Part shown: piece by piece, positions 26,879 through 37,900 of the stretch
Position numbering within the stretch: the stretch's first letter is position 1
Layout: the number at the start of each line of letters is the position of its first letter
From: Aquimarina longa SW024
GTDB lineage: Bacteria > Bacteroidota > Bacteroidia > Flavobacteriales > Flavobacteriaceae
Length of the DNA stretch: 64,000 bases
NCBI RefSeq assembly: GCF_001401755.1
Contig: NZ_KQ474099.1
Coordinates: 127,926 to 191,925, forward strand
Reading direction: 5' to 3'
The notes under the pieces: model-generated
What the model saw: only the letters and a program-made list of their open reading frames with translations
The model's database searches: none
What the model was told of the DNA's origin: nothing
Made by a program: the position numbers and the translations under genes

Positions 26879-28699
26879 ATGTCTAATAACCAGCACATAA
26901 AAAAAGTTAATTACCTGATTACAATAGGATCAGTAACCATTCAACAAGGGGTAGTAGGTCTGTCTGTTTCTAATAGGGTTAATAAAATTCCTAGAGCTCG
27001 ATTAGAGTTAAATTATTATGACACTATCAAAGAGAAGAAAGAAAAGACAATACCCCTACAACCTGCTGCTTCCTTTGAACAAGAAAAACCTGATTCAAAA
27101 ACTAGTTTTCTTCCAGGAGAATCCATTACCATCGAATTGGGAATGGGATATGATACCACCGAAGTATTTACTGGGTATATCACAAAACAACATATCGTAG
27201 CAAATAATGATGGTACTGTATTCCTATATATTGATTGTAAACATGCTACGCATAAAATGACTTTAGGAACTCATACCCGTTTTTTACATCACGATGTTAA
27301 TTTAAACAGAAGTAGCCATAAAAAAATTGATCCCGTAAATGATGACGATATACTTAAAAATATCATTGAGCAATATGATAAATTGAGTATCCAAATTGAA
27401 GATCAACAAGCCAACGCTTTTGACCATGAAAACATGGTACAATACAACTGTTCTGATTGGGATTTTCTAATCATGCGGGCAGAAGCAACAGCTCGTGTTT
27501 GTAAAATCCATAAAAATCAAATACACATTATTCATCCAAAAGTTGCAGAAACAACCGATAATGAACTCGTTCTAGGAAAACATATTTTTGAGTATGAAGC
27601 AGAATATGACGAAACAAAAATAGCTCAAGATATAACCATTGCTAATTGGGGAGTTAAAGATCAAGCTGCCCAAAATGAAACTTTCAAAAATTCGAATGCA
27701 AACTCAGACGCTTCCAAAATACAAAGTAATTTTTCTTTTAATCAAGGAAGTGATTTAGAAGCTAACGAAGTAAAAACATGGGCAGAAAATGTGCTGAACA
27801 GGCAAGAATTAGCAAAAATAATGGGAACCATAAAAACCATTGGTAATACCGAAATTGAAGTAGCCGATACTATTACCATAAGCGGTTTTAATGCTATATG
27901 GGATCGAGACACTTTTGTTTCTGGTGTTAAACACACCTATAGAAATGGCTCTTGGTATACCTATTTTCAATGCGGAATGTCACATACCTCACATGCAGAA
28001 GAGTTTAATCTCAATCCTACTGGTCAAAACAACTTGGTTCCTTCATCAGATGGTTTATTATACGGAAAAGTACTTCGGTACAAAGAAAGCGAAAAAGGAC
28101 ATGAATTAATCGAAGTAGAAATCCCTTCTACCAATGATGAAGATAATAAACAATCCATTTATGCAAGATTGATGAGTACAGCAGCAGGAAAAAACGGAGG
28201 CTTTGTTTTTAGACCTTATCCTGATGATGAAGTTGTCATTGGTTTTATTAATAATGATCCCCGTTTTCCTGTAATACTAGGAGCATTATTTAACAGTAAA
28301 AACAAGTTTCCGTATGAGCTAAATGACGATACACAATCCGAAATAGGCTTTTCCTTTAATTTTAAAAATGAAAAAGATAAGGATTGGAAAATCAGTATTC
28401 ATCAGAAAAATGAAAAAATGACCATTGCATCTCCAAACGGGCAGTCATTTACACTTAATGATAGTGAAAAAAGCATACTCATGGCTTTTGATGATAGCAA
28501 TAATATCAAAATCACCAGTGAAGGCATTCAGATGGAGGCTTCAAAAATCGCGCTAAAAGGAACAAATGGAATTGAACTTGAAGGATTAAAAATTGAAGCC
28601 AAAGCAGATACATCAATGAAACTAGAAGGCGGCACGCAACTCGATTTAGAAGGAAAAGTAACAGCGTCGCTAAAAGGACAGATTACACAAATTAATTAA
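26879..28699 (+). CDS. VgrG-like spike protein (Afp8)
   Basis: The 606-residue protein is the central spike that anchors the tube and carries the tip. An N-terminal gp27-like hub (about residues 1-370) includes SDWDFLIMRAEATARVCKI, followed by a gp5-type OB fold (about 385-480) with SIYARLMSTAAGKNGGFVFR and FPVILGALFNSKN. The C-terminal part (about 490-606) is a short beta-helix repeat region with MEASKIALKGTNGIELEG. It has no fused effector domain. It starts at the base after the adaptor stop and is followed 13 bases later by the PAAR tip. Confidence 0.94.
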   Translation: MSNNQHIKKVNYLITIGSVTIQQGVVGLSVSNRVNKIPRARLELNYYDTIKEKKEKTIPLQPAASFEQEKPDSKTSFLPGESITIELGMGYDTTEVFTGYITKQHIVANNDGTVFLYIDCKHATHKMTLGTHTRFLHHDVNLNRSSHKKIDPVNDDDILKNIIEQYDKLSIQIEDQQANAFDHENMVQYNCSDWDFLIMRAEATARVCKIHKNQIHIIHPKVAETTDNELVLGKHIFEYEAEYDETKIAQDITIANWGVKDQAAQNETFKNSNANSDASKIQSNFSFNQGSDLEANEVKTWAENVLNRQELAKIMGTIKTIGNTEIEVADTITISGFNAIWDRDTFVSGVKHTYRNGSWYTYFQCGMSHTSHAEEFNLNPTGQNNLVPSSDGLLYGKVLRYKESEKGHELIEVEIPSTNDEDNKQSIYARLMSTAAGKNGGFVFRPYPDDEVVIGFINNDPRFPVILGALFNSKNKFPYELNDDTQSEIGFSFNFKNEKDKDWKISIHQKNEKMTIASPNGQSFTLNDSEKSILMAFDDSNNIKITSEGIQMEASKIALKGTNGIELEGLKIEAKADTSMKLEGGTQLDLEGKVTASLKGQITQIN

Positions 28700-28712
28700 T
28701 AAAAATAACAGC

Positions 28713-28985
28713 ATGGGAAAACCAATTGTAAAAGTAACAGATATCTATACCAATCCGACCATGCAAGGAGGAACAGCCCCAATTGCATGTCCAGGATCTA
28801 CTTCATTACTAATCGGTAGTCTACCCGCATTGCAGGTTACAGATGCGATTACCCCTATTCCTGATATGGCTTTACCTGGGACAACTACTGTACTACACAA
28901 TGGACTCCCCCTAAATACAATGGGAGAACAAACCAGCCAAGGAGGCGTATTATTAACTGGTACAATGACCGTATTAATAGGATAG
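28713..28985 (+). CDS. PAAR-repeat tip protein (Afp10-like)
   Basis: The 90-residue protein is a PAAR cone that sharpens the spike. Glycine/proline-rich strands ACPGSTSLLIGSLPALQVTD and VLHNGLPLNTMGEQTSQGG show the repeat. Only a bare PAAR unit is present, without a toxin domain. In afp the gp25 gene precedes the PAAR gene; here PAAR comes first, directly after the spike. It is separated from gp25 by 2 bases. Confidence 0.9.
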   Translation: MGKPIVKVTDIYTNPTMQGGTAPIACPGSTSLLIGSLPALQVTDAITPIPDMALPGTTTVLHNGLPLNTMGEQTSQGGVLLTGTMTVLIG

Positions 28986-28987
28986 TA

Positions 28988-29389
28988 ATGGATCAAAACG
29001 AAGTATTAGGAACAGGATGGGCATTCCCTCCAAAATTTCACAAACACAGTAATGGTGTCGAAATGCTAACGGGCGAAGAAGATATAGAGAGTAGTATTTA
29101 TGTAATCCTACATACCAAATTAGGAGAACGAATATTACGAGACGAATTTGGCTCAGATATCCATGAGTTATTGTTTGAACCCTTAAATGAAAATATGAAA
29201 ACCTATATGGCTTCATCACTAAAAAAATCTCTTATAAACAACGAACCAAGAATAACAGTAGAAAATATTACTCTCGCCCAAAAAGATCCAAATCTCGGGC
29301 GAGTAGACATTCTAATTACCTATAAACTTATCGAAACAAATAAAACCCAAAATCTAGTTGTTCCGTTTTATTCAATAGCAGCACAATAA
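28988..29389 (+). CDS. baseplate wedge protein gp25 (Afp9-like)
   Basis: The 133-residue protein belongs to the GPW/gp25 family that nucleates sheath assembly at the baseplate. The key motifs are LGTGWAFPPKF, SSIYVILHTKLGERILRDEFGSDIHELLFEP (residues about 37-67; the ERxxxxxFG arrangement is conserved) and NEPRITVENI. A 130-base gap with no gene separates it from the next baseplate gene. Confidence 0.93.
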   Translation: MDQNEVLGTGWAFPPKFHKHSNGVEMLTGEEDIESSIYVILHTKLGERILRDEFGSDIHELLFEPLNENMKTYMASSLKKSLINNEPRITVENITLAQKDPNLGRVDILITYKLIETNKTQNLVVPFYSIAAQ

Positions 29390-29519
29390 TAAAAAAACAA
29401 AAAAAAGGAGTTTAGACATTAATCAACACCAGAAATCAAAAATAGACTAAAAAGTTATTTAAAAACAACTTTACACTAACCAGACCTACATCAGATAATC
29501 TTAATCAGATCCATAAAAA

Positions 29520-32500
29520 ATGAAAACAAGTATTCCTGAAATAATAAACCCTTTAAACCATTCCGGAACCAATAGGTTTGAGCGTTTAGGAAAAGAACTG
29601 GATTTTAATTATGTAAAAATTGAAGAACGTCATGAAGCTGATTTTATCGCTCAGGCAGAAAAACTAGCAGAAGCCATTCAATTCTATAACCAAAATGACA
29701 CTCCTTTTGGAGATTGGGTTTCTTTTTTTGACAAACAATCACCTGTTAATCAACCACACAGAGCCTTATTTATTGCTTTTTTAAGATTATTGGAAGCCCT
29801 AAACGAACATGCCAACGGACTCACCAGACGGCATCTCGATTTTTATTATCAAGAAGTACTCCAATTTGGCAAAAAAGAAGTAAAACCAGCTAAGGCACAC
29901 CTATTCTTTTCCTGCGCTAAAACCCTGAAAGAACGTTTTTTGGAAAAAAGCACCTTGCTAAATGCTGGAGAAAATAAGAACGGTAAAAAAATCTTATTTC
30001 AGCTAGTAGATGAACTGGTAGTCAATAAAGCTAAAGTTACATCCTATTTTGGCTTAAATCAACATTCTGATAAATTTGGTAATCGCCTCTTTTCTAAAGA
30101 TTACAGCTCTTTTCTAGCAGGCAATACAGAACAAGATAAACAAGGGTTCCCTACTTTTGGAGAACACCAATTAACACACACAAAAAAGAACGGTACATTC
30201 GTTTCTGAATTGTTAGCCCCTAATCAACTAACAATGGATGCCGCTTCCATTGGTTTTGCACTATCCTCTCCCATATTAAAATTAGAAGAAGGAAATCGAA
30301 ATATTACGTTACGACTTTCTTTAGCAGGTACCTATCCTAACAATTTTAATACTGTAAAAGAACTTTTTAAATTCGAATTAACTACAGAAGACGGATGGTT
30401 TGAACTGCCACAGAAAGAAGAAAGCGGGCTTCAGAACAGTAACACTTACAAAAAAAGAAGAGACGGTAATATAGAGCTATGCATCGAATTAACGCTTAGA
30501 ACAACACATCCCGCGATCATCGATTACAATCAAGACATTCATAAGGGCGCTTATCACGGTAAAAACCCTATAATCAGAATGGTTTTAAATCACCATACCA
30601 CTAACACGTATGGATACGGGGCATGGAAAAACACAAAGATTAAAAATGTAGGGCTTAAAGTAAATGTTACCGGAATTCGTTCTTTAATTGTTCAGAATGA
30701 ACTATCCACTCTGGATTCTTCTAAACCCTTTAGACCTTTTGGTCCTATTCCGTCGATTGGAAATAATTTTTATATCGGTCATTCAGAAATATTTAAAAAT
30801 CCCTTACATACGGCTTCTATTAATATAAAATGGAAAGATCTGCCTATTGATGGTTTCGACAAACATTATGAAGGGTATCAGGAACATATTAGCAATACCT
30901 GTTTTAAGATAAGCACCGCTCTTTTAGAAAACAGAGTATGGAAAAACATCCACAATACGATTAATCTATTCCCCGATGATATATCTAGTACATCAACAAG
31001 CATTTCTTTTACAACACCACAATTAGAATACTATAAAAGAAAAACAGATACGCTATCCATTAAAGAATGGAATCATAACACCAACTATGGTTTCCTTCAA
31101 CTCCATCTTACAGCACCAAACAAGAGCAAGTTTCAAGCCTTTGGTCATAAAGTGTATGCTAAAGAAGTATTGCGTAACTCACAGCTTCCAGAAAATGACC
31201 CAACAAAGAAAAATGTAGAACAGCCATATGTTCCTGTTGTAGAAAGCTTAACACTTAATTATGAAACCGAAGAAATCTTTTTCTCAGACAATGAGACAGA
31301 TCAGTTCTATCATGTAGCTGCCTTTGGTCAAAAAACAAACATACTAAACAATCCTCTGAGATCTTGTTATCTTTTACCTCATTACACACATGAGGGAGAG
31401 TTATACATTGGATTAGAAGAGGTAATCACCCCACAAACCGTTAGTATACTATTTCAGTTTATCGAAGGAAGTGGAGATGCAGACCAAAGTCAGATCAACC
31501 CAGCAATAGAATGGTTTTATCTGTCTGGCGATGAGTGGAAAGTAATTGATCGCTTAAGGATCAGTAAAGATACTACCAAAAATTTGTTGAGAACGGGGAT
31601 CATGCATTTTGATTTACCTATAGACTGTGATGATCAGCATCATATCATGCCCACTGGATTGTATTGGTTAAAAGCAGGCATACAGGAAAAAGCAATGGGT
31701 ATTGACCGTATTCAAAACATATATACTCAGGGAGCAGTAGCCTTGGAGCAACAGCCAGAGATCAACGATCATGTAATACAACCTAATACCATTACCAAAT
31801 TATATAATAAAGGTAAAGGGATTACAGAAATTTCTCAACCAGCAGCTTCTTTTGGAGGAACCAAAAAAGAAAATGAAGAAGGGTTTTATACTCGCATATC
31901 AGAACGATTACGTCATAAAGACAGGGGGGTTACGATATGGGATTATGAACGATTGGTTCTAGAAGAATTTCCTGAACTTTATAAAGTAAAATGTCTCAAT
32001 CATACTAACAACCAGACAGAAATGGTTGCTGGTCATGTGATGATTGCCATTATTCCTAACCTTAGAAATAAACAGGAAAAATTTCCTTTTCAGCCTAAAC
32101 TAAGCATGCACAAACGAATGGATGTGTATCATTTTCTGAGAGAACGAATAACACCTTTTATTTTTCTGAGAATAGAAAACCCAATTTATGAACCCATAAA
32201 ATTATCTTTTAATGTAGGATTTCATAAAGGTCGTGATGAAGGATTTTATGGTAAAAAATTACACCAGCAATTACAAGAGTTTTTATCTCCATGGGCTTTT
32301 GAAAATACTACAGAACAAAATGCAGATCTGGTTTTTGGAGGAAAGCTTCATAAATCGGTTATCCTAAAATTTATTGAAGATCAGGAGTATGTAGATTTTG
32401 TAAATGATTTTAATATGTATCATCAATATCAGAACCCTAGCATACATGAGTATTTTAAGCATGAAATTAGCTCGGATAATGCTACCCATTCTAGCAGCAC

Positions 32501-32990
32501 TACTGAGCAGGCATGTGATCGTATTAAAATAGCTTTTCAGGCAGAGGATACCCAAGCTTTAACCTCATTGATCGAAGTAAAAGTCAGGTTCTTAAAAGGA
32601 ATTACTGATATCCCCGATACTAAACTCGGAAAAAAGATGAGTAGTGAGTTACAACATATGTTGGCATCCAAAGTAAAAAAAGGAATCACTATCACCAAAA
32701 CCCTGATAAGAACAATAATAAAAAGCATCTTTTATGTCGATAAAATCGTTGCCCTCTCTTTTTATAAAGACTTACCTAATGGTTTTGTTCTGGAAGATGT
32801 GGATGTGGCAATAGCCAAAACATCACGCAGCATTATGGTCACTAGCGAACAACATCGTATTGGTGTATACAAAGCAGGAGATTTTAAATGCGAAGGCAAT
32901 GTCATGATAGGAATAGGCTTTATGATTGTAGAAGCCGATTTTATAATACCAGAAGTAGAACAAAAAACAAAAACTTATGTCACTAGATAG
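29520..32990 (+). CDS. baseplate J-like protein (Afp11)
   Basis: The 1156-residue protein corresponds to Afp11/Pvc11, a large gpJ/T4 gp6-like wedge protein of the baseplate. Landmarks are WVSFFDKQSPVNQPHRALF near residue 75, KAHLFFSCAKTLKERFLEK, NEEGFYTRISERLRHKDRGV (about 785) and DYERLVLEEFPELYKVKCLN. The C-terminal 300 residues hold helical and gpJ-like segments. The first ATG after the gap gives the conserved start MKTSIPEIINPL. Its end overlaps the fiber gene by 14 bases. Confidence 0.9.
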   Translation: MKTSIPEIINPLNHSGTNRFERLGKELDFNYVKIEERHEADFIAQAEKLAEAIQFYNQNDTPFGDWVSFFDKQSPVNQPHRALFIAFLRLLEALNEHANGLTRRHLDFYYQEVLQFGKKEVKPAKAHLFFSCAKTLKERFLEKSTLLNAGENKNGKKILFQLVDELVVNKAKVTSYFGLNQHSDKFGNRLFSKDYSSFLAGNTEQDKQGFPTFGEHQLTHTKKNGTFVSELLAPNQLTMDAASIGFALSSPILKLEEGNRNITLRLSLAGTYPNNFNTVKELFKFELTTEDGWFELPQKEESGLQNSNTYKKRRDGNIELCIELTLRTTHPAIIDYNQDIHKGAYHGKNPIIRMVLNHHTTNTYGYGAWKNTKIKNVGLKVNVTGIRSLIVQNELSTLDSSKPFRPFGPIPSIGNNFYIGHSEIFKNPLHTASINIKWKDLPIDGFDKHYEGYQEHISNTCFKISTALLENRVWKNIHNTINLFPDDISSTSTSISFTTPQLEYYKRKTDTLSIKEWNHNTNYGFLQLHLTAPNKSKFQAFGHKVYAKEVLRNSQLPENDPTKKNVEQPYVPVVESLTLNYETEEIFFSDNETDQFYHVAAFGQKTNILNNPLRSCYLLPHYTHEGELYIGLEEVITPQTVSILFQFIEGSGDADQSQINPAIEWFYLSGDEWKVIDRLRISKDTTKNLLRTGIMHFDLPIDCDDQHHIMPTGLYWLKAGIQEKAMGIDRIQNIYTQGAVALEQQPEINDHVIQPNTITKLYNKGKGITEISQPAASFGGTKKENEEGFYTRISERLRHKDRGVTIWDYERLVLEEFPELYKVKCLNHTNNQTEMVAGHVMIAIIPNLRNKQEKFPFQPKLSMHKRMDVYHFLRERITPFIFLRIENPIYEPIKLSFNVGFHKGRDEGFYGKKLHQQLQEFLSPWAFENTTEQNADLVFGGKLHKSVILKFIEDQEYVDFVNDFNMYHQYQNPSIHEYFKHEISSDNATHSSSTTEQACDRIKIAFQAEDTQALTSLIEVKVRFLKGITDIPDTKLGKKMSSELQHMLASKVKKGITITKTLIRTIIKSIFYVDKIVALSFYKDLPNGFVLEDVDVAIAKTSRSIMVTSEQHRIGVYKAGDFKCEGNVMIGIGFMIVEADFIIPEVEQKTKTYVTR

Positions 32991-34608
32991 AAAAGAACGA
33001 GATCTTATAAAAGAATCTTTCAAAACTGGAGATCGTCCCAAACAAGAAGAATTTGCAGGATTTATTGATTCCTGCATCAATCAGGTAGATGATGGGGTCT
33101 ATGTAAAAGATTCTGGTACTAGCGACCCGCTAATCGGGATAGGAACACCTACACCATCAGAAAAACTGCATGTCGATGGAAACATCAAACTAACAGGTCA
33201 TGTATTTGGTGATAAAACTCCAGGGTCACAAAATCTTTTACTGTTACAAAACGAAGCACAAATACAATTATATGGAAATGATCACCCTGCAAATTCTGGA
33301 GGAATTGTAATTGGACCAAAAAAGAATACTACTAATGTAGAAAGTGGAAAAATTATATTCTCCCAAAACAGTGGTAACGGTAATTGGGATACAAAAATGC
33401 TCATTGATCATAATGGTCATATAGGTATGGGTACTAATGACCCTTCAGAAAAACTGCATATCAATGGAAATATAAAAACTAATGGAAATATATATGGCTC
33501 ACATACCAGTGAAATCTTAAAAATACAAGTAGACCATCTTTCTGAAGAAAAAAACACACACCCTTCCATCTACTTGCAAGGTATAGAAAGTGGAGGAAAT
33601 TGGATAAACCCAGGACAATTACGCTTTAATGCAGGAGCTGGTGAAAGAAACACAAGAGGTACTGGCGGTGAAACTACAGGAGGCTTTACTTTTATTCAGC
33701 ATGAGCCAAATGATGGTTATAAAACCCTAATGGAAATCACAAGAAATGGTAATGTGGGTATAGGTACAGCAAGTCCTTCTGAAAAATTACATGTAACGGG
33801 TAATGTAAAAATAGAAGGTGAAGCGCTTACCTGGAAAAATAACGCAGAAAAATTTTACATCAAACAATCCGATGATAATGGTCCATATATAGAAATGTTT
33901 GGAGCCGACCATTCTAATGATAATTCGGGAGGAATCTCCTTTATAGCCAGAGGCAATGGGACTAACAATGGCTTCTATTTTGTACATCATAATAAAGACA
34001 TAAATGATTGGAAGACTTCTTTACGAATTGACGGAGAGGGGAATCAAATGATTTATAATAATACAATTTTTTTTAGGGGTGATAAAAATCATGGTATTGG
34101 ATGGTTTGGTAAAGATTCTTGGACTAATGGAATCGATAAACAATTTGCAAATCAAAATATAAACGGTCCCGTACTATTTGGTCATAACGGTGGAGCCTTA
34201 GGGAGTATCCAGAATTCTAATGAAAACATGGCGCTTCAATGGTTTGATGATAAAAGAGTCGATTTTAAAGGATATTTAAGTATTAATCAAGAACCGTTTT
34301 TTGTTAGAAAACAATATATGTATAAACGAACAGATACTGTTGATGAAAATAATCTAAATCAAAATAGCTCTAATGATTACAAAATAATTGAAGATTGCCC
34401 TCCATCACAATGGGATGCAATAATAAGTAATTTTTCATATAATCATTTTAAACCAAAAGATGGAGGGAGCGGTCAGGTATCTGTTTGGATAGAACCTAAT
34501 GATCAAAATACTAAATGGAAATTGAGGGTAAATTTTCCCAATGCGCATAGATGTGATAGAATGGTAGTAATCTTTTTTATCAATAAAAAACTATTCAAAA
34601 AAATATAA
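32977..34608 (+). CDS. putative eCIS tail fiber / receptor-binding protein
   Basis: The 543-residue protein has a helical N-terminal anchor (about residues 1-45, MSLDRKERDLIKESFKTGDR) followed by three copies of GIGTxxPSEKLHVxGNIK (starting about 54, 149 and 267), a fiber-shaft repeat also seen in phage and Bacteroidota tail fibers. The rest, about residues 285-543, has no recognisable repeat and may be the tip that binds a target; it ends in a hydrophobic FFINKKLFKK. No chaperone domain (peptidase S74) is visible. It sits where afp13 fiber genes occur and overlaps the Afp11-like gene by 14 bases. The base composition is AT-richer than the neighbours'. Confidence 0.8.
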   Translation: MSLDRKERDLIKESFKTGDRPKQEEFAGFIDSCINQVDDGVYVKDSGTSDPLIGIGTPTPSEKLHVDGNIKLTGHVFGDKTPGSQNLLLLQNEAQIQLYGNDHPANSGGIVIGPKKNTTNVESGKIIFSQNSGNGNWDTKMLIDHNGHIGMGTNDPSEKLHINGNIKTNGNIYGSHTSEILKIQVDHLSEEKNTHPSIYLQGIESGGNWINPGQLRFNAGAGERNTRGTGGETTGGFTFIQHEPNDGYKTLMEITRNGNVGIGTASPSEKLHVTGNVKIEGEALTWKNNAEKFYIKQSDDNGPYIEMFGADHSNDNSGGISFIARGNGTNNGFYFVHHNKDINDWKTSLRIDGEGNQMIYNNTIFFRGDKNHGIGWFGKDSWTNGIDKQFANQNINGPVLFGHNGGALGSIQNSNENMALQWFDDKRVDFKGYLSINQEPFFVRKQYMYKRTDTVDENNLNQNSSNDYKIIEDCPPSQWDAIISNFSYNHFKPKDGGSGQVSVWIEPNDQNTKWKLRVNFPNAHRCDRMVVIFFINKKLFKKI

Positions 34609-34847
34609 TGATGCAACTAGAACTCACCACAGAACAAGTCAATCAAATATTAAATGCATTGGCGCAGCAACCCTATATAAGAGTGCATGAACTGATCAAT
34701 ACCATCCATCAACAAGGGCAGCAGCAACTACATCGGCAAGATACTGGAGATGCTAATACCTTGTCAAAAAATGCAGTACCAGTACCCGAAACGGCAGAAA
34801 TACTAACAGCAACTGCTATAGATAGTAAAAACGGACAAAAAAAATAG
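34608..34847 (+). CDS. small Gln-rich protein after the fiber gene
   Basis: The 79-residue protein begins MMQLELTTEQVNQILNALAQ and has a glutamine-rich helix followed by a polar tail. The start overlaps the fiber stop by one base (TAATG); M2 is an equally good start. Its position suggests a fiber assembly partner or small fiber-associated factor, as often follows phage fibers. I do not recognise a named family. Confidence 0.6.
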   Translation: MMQLELTTEQVNQILNALAQQPYIRVHELINTIHQQGQQQLHRQDTGDANTLSKNAVPVPETAEILTATAIDSKNGQKK

Positions 34848-34958
34848 CGCTATATCAAACCAATGAAGATAAACTCCCAGAAGATTTAGTCTAGGGCATA
34901 TAATAAAGGAACAAAGACCAAAAAGACGAAAGCGACGCCAATAGTAATAGAACACACC

Positions 34959-37900
34959 ATGAGTACGACGACAAAAAAAACAACTTTTCATCAAACTTTT
35001 GATTTTGATACCCTGATGCGAGAAGCTCGCAAGCATATTACAGCACTTGCCGGTCAGTTATGGTCAGATCATAACAGTTCTGATCCAGGAATTACACAAC
35101 TCGAAGTATTGGCGTTTTGTATTGCAGATTTGAGCTATCGCACCTCGTTTGGAGTCGATGATATTCTGGCAGGGTACAAAGGCGGTAAATCACTAGATAT
35201 TGATTTACCACTGGCAGATGCAGTACTCCCTAATCATCCTGTTTCTATCAAAGATTTACGAAAGGTATTACTCGATATGCCACACCCCGAATATGTGCCT
35301 CCTGTATCAAACAATGCAGTAACATCACCTCGATTATTATTAAGAAACGCATTTCCTGTCATTGCCGAAAATACCGAAATTCCATTTTTTGCAGTATCAC
35401 AAAATGGAAAGGACAGTTTTTTAAACTTTAAAGACGAACACCTATTTAATCAGATAGACGCATTAGATACTCTTCAGAATTTACAGCCCGAAAAAGATAA
35501 GACTACCGCTGTAACATTCGAAAAAAGTACTTCAATACAGAAAAATTCTAGTGTACAACATACAACTACAAACTCTGCGTCTGCTCCTTCAAAAAGTCAT
35601 ATCGGTTCAACCAGTTCCATATACAGACAACCTACCAAAAGCTATAGCAGAACTATAAAATATAAACATGTAGATCCTATTATCTTAAATGGATTATATA
35701 ACATTCAGTTAGAGTTTGAAGAAGACCCTAACAATAGCCTCAATCATTTAAAAGACCTGAATCAAAATTATTTTGAAGAAATAATTCCCGTAGGAACAAA
35801 CCAGTATACCATAAGTGTACTGCTCCCTTATTGGGATGACATACAATGGTCATTACGCAATGTAGATCTCAACAACGCTACTACAGCACTACAATACAAA
35901 GAAATACAGCCAGGAGAAAACTATTTTATTGCGGTAGACAAGCTTAATTATGATGATTATTTCTACGAATACTATGCAGAACTGATACTTGACAAACACC
36001 CTATCACAGCTTTTATAAAATTAAAAACGGATATTCGTTCTTCAATTACTATTGCAGGAAAAACATATCCTTTTACAGTTAATTTCCTAGATTGGAACGA
36101 ACTCTCTAACGGAGTAAAAAGAAACTATACAGGGTATGATCCAGTGACTGCTTTTGAAAAAGCCGTCAATGTAAGTATTGATGATACCGAAAATATATTT
36201 GACATTCAATCCTCTTTTACCATTACAAAGCCGGGTAAAAAACCAAAAACAATCAAGTTATTAACTCGAATTACCTTTGAACCTGATGCTACTTTACCAG
36301 ATAATTATAAGGTATCATCAGAGCTTAAAAAGGTTTATCGATTCTTGTTTAAAGAACAAATAGATTTAGAGAATTCCATATATAACCGTATGGATACAAT
36401 TGCTACTTCTACAACAGGGATGTATCATCAATACCTCGAAAAATTAAACCGTGTATTTAAGCTATTATATGATCAACCTAAAAATCTATGGTCGTATTTA
36501 GGAAAGTATAGAAATCTAGGAGAGGATTTTTCAAAATTTACAGCATCTAGAGTTCAGGAGATTGCTCTTTTCGGGAATGTACTATTGGCTCCCAATACTA
36601 ATGCCAACAAAACCTTAGCCGAAATCTATTTTAAGATAGATCAATTTCTAAATCCCTTTATTTCATTTAATAGCCTTAGTCAGATGGTAGATAGAGGCTA
36701 TCAGTTTGATCAGTTATTTAATGGCCCTTTACTACAACATGGGTTTATAGAAGATAAAGAACTAGATAACTTACAACGAAAATCGGTAGTATATACTTCT
36801 GATCTGATCAAGATTATAATGGATGTAGATGGCGTAACCGCCGTAGAAGATTTTAACATATCCAGCTATATCGATAACCGTCTGATGGGGCGCAATGTGA
36901 TTAATTGTCTTAGTTTAACCAATAGTGACATTTATAAACCTCGTTTTAGTCTAGAAAAATCGGGTATAACGATTCAAATAGACGAAAAAACAGAACTCCT
37001 AGATAAAAAAGCAATCAAAGACTGGTATGCAAAAAAACGCGAGCAACGTAAAGCAACCCAGATTCCGGATTCTAGCTATTATGAAGTATCTGTTCCTTTG
37101 GGAAATGATATGGAGATTGAAGCTTACAAATCTATCCAACATGATTTTCCAGAAGTATATGGTATTGGAGCGTATGGTTTACCGCTAGATGCAACTACAG
37201 AACGTAAGGCAAATGCTAAACAACTTAAAGCCTACTTACTTCCTTTTGAACAGTTACTGTCTAACTACTTAAAACAAGTAGCACATCTACCCGAGCTTTT
37301 TTCTTATAATCGAGATATAGAAGGCACCTATGCTTATCAGCCTTTGTATGATGTACCAGATGTACAGTCTCTATTCAAGGATTTTGTACAGAGTAATGAT
37401 ACCTGGGAAACCTTTAAACAAGATCCGAACAATAACAATGGTTATCAAAGTATATTAAAAAATGACGCCAAAAAAGATTTTGGTAGTCGAAGAAATCGTT
37501 TTCTAAGTCATCTGTTAGCACGTTTTGGAGAAAGTTTTGAAGCCTACGCTACCCAATTATTCGATCAGCATAAAGTGCTACTTAATAATGTTAATCAAAC
37601 AGGACTCTATAAAGAAAAGAGAGAAGAAGAATTGGTACGACTTATTGATGATAAGATTTCTTTTGGCGAAGATTATAAAAAAGTAAGTGGTGAACGCTAC
37701 AATGCATTTGATACAACAGTAAAACAACTCACTACCCTTAGTGCTTGGCAAGATGATACTATCGGGTCTTATAAGCTTCGTTTATGCCGCTTGCTAGGCA
37801 TAAAAACCACTGGAAACGAATTTATTTTCGGAACTGGAGATCAAGGAACAGATAAAGAAGGGATGCATATTGTAGAACACATCCTCTTGCGCCCCCGAAC

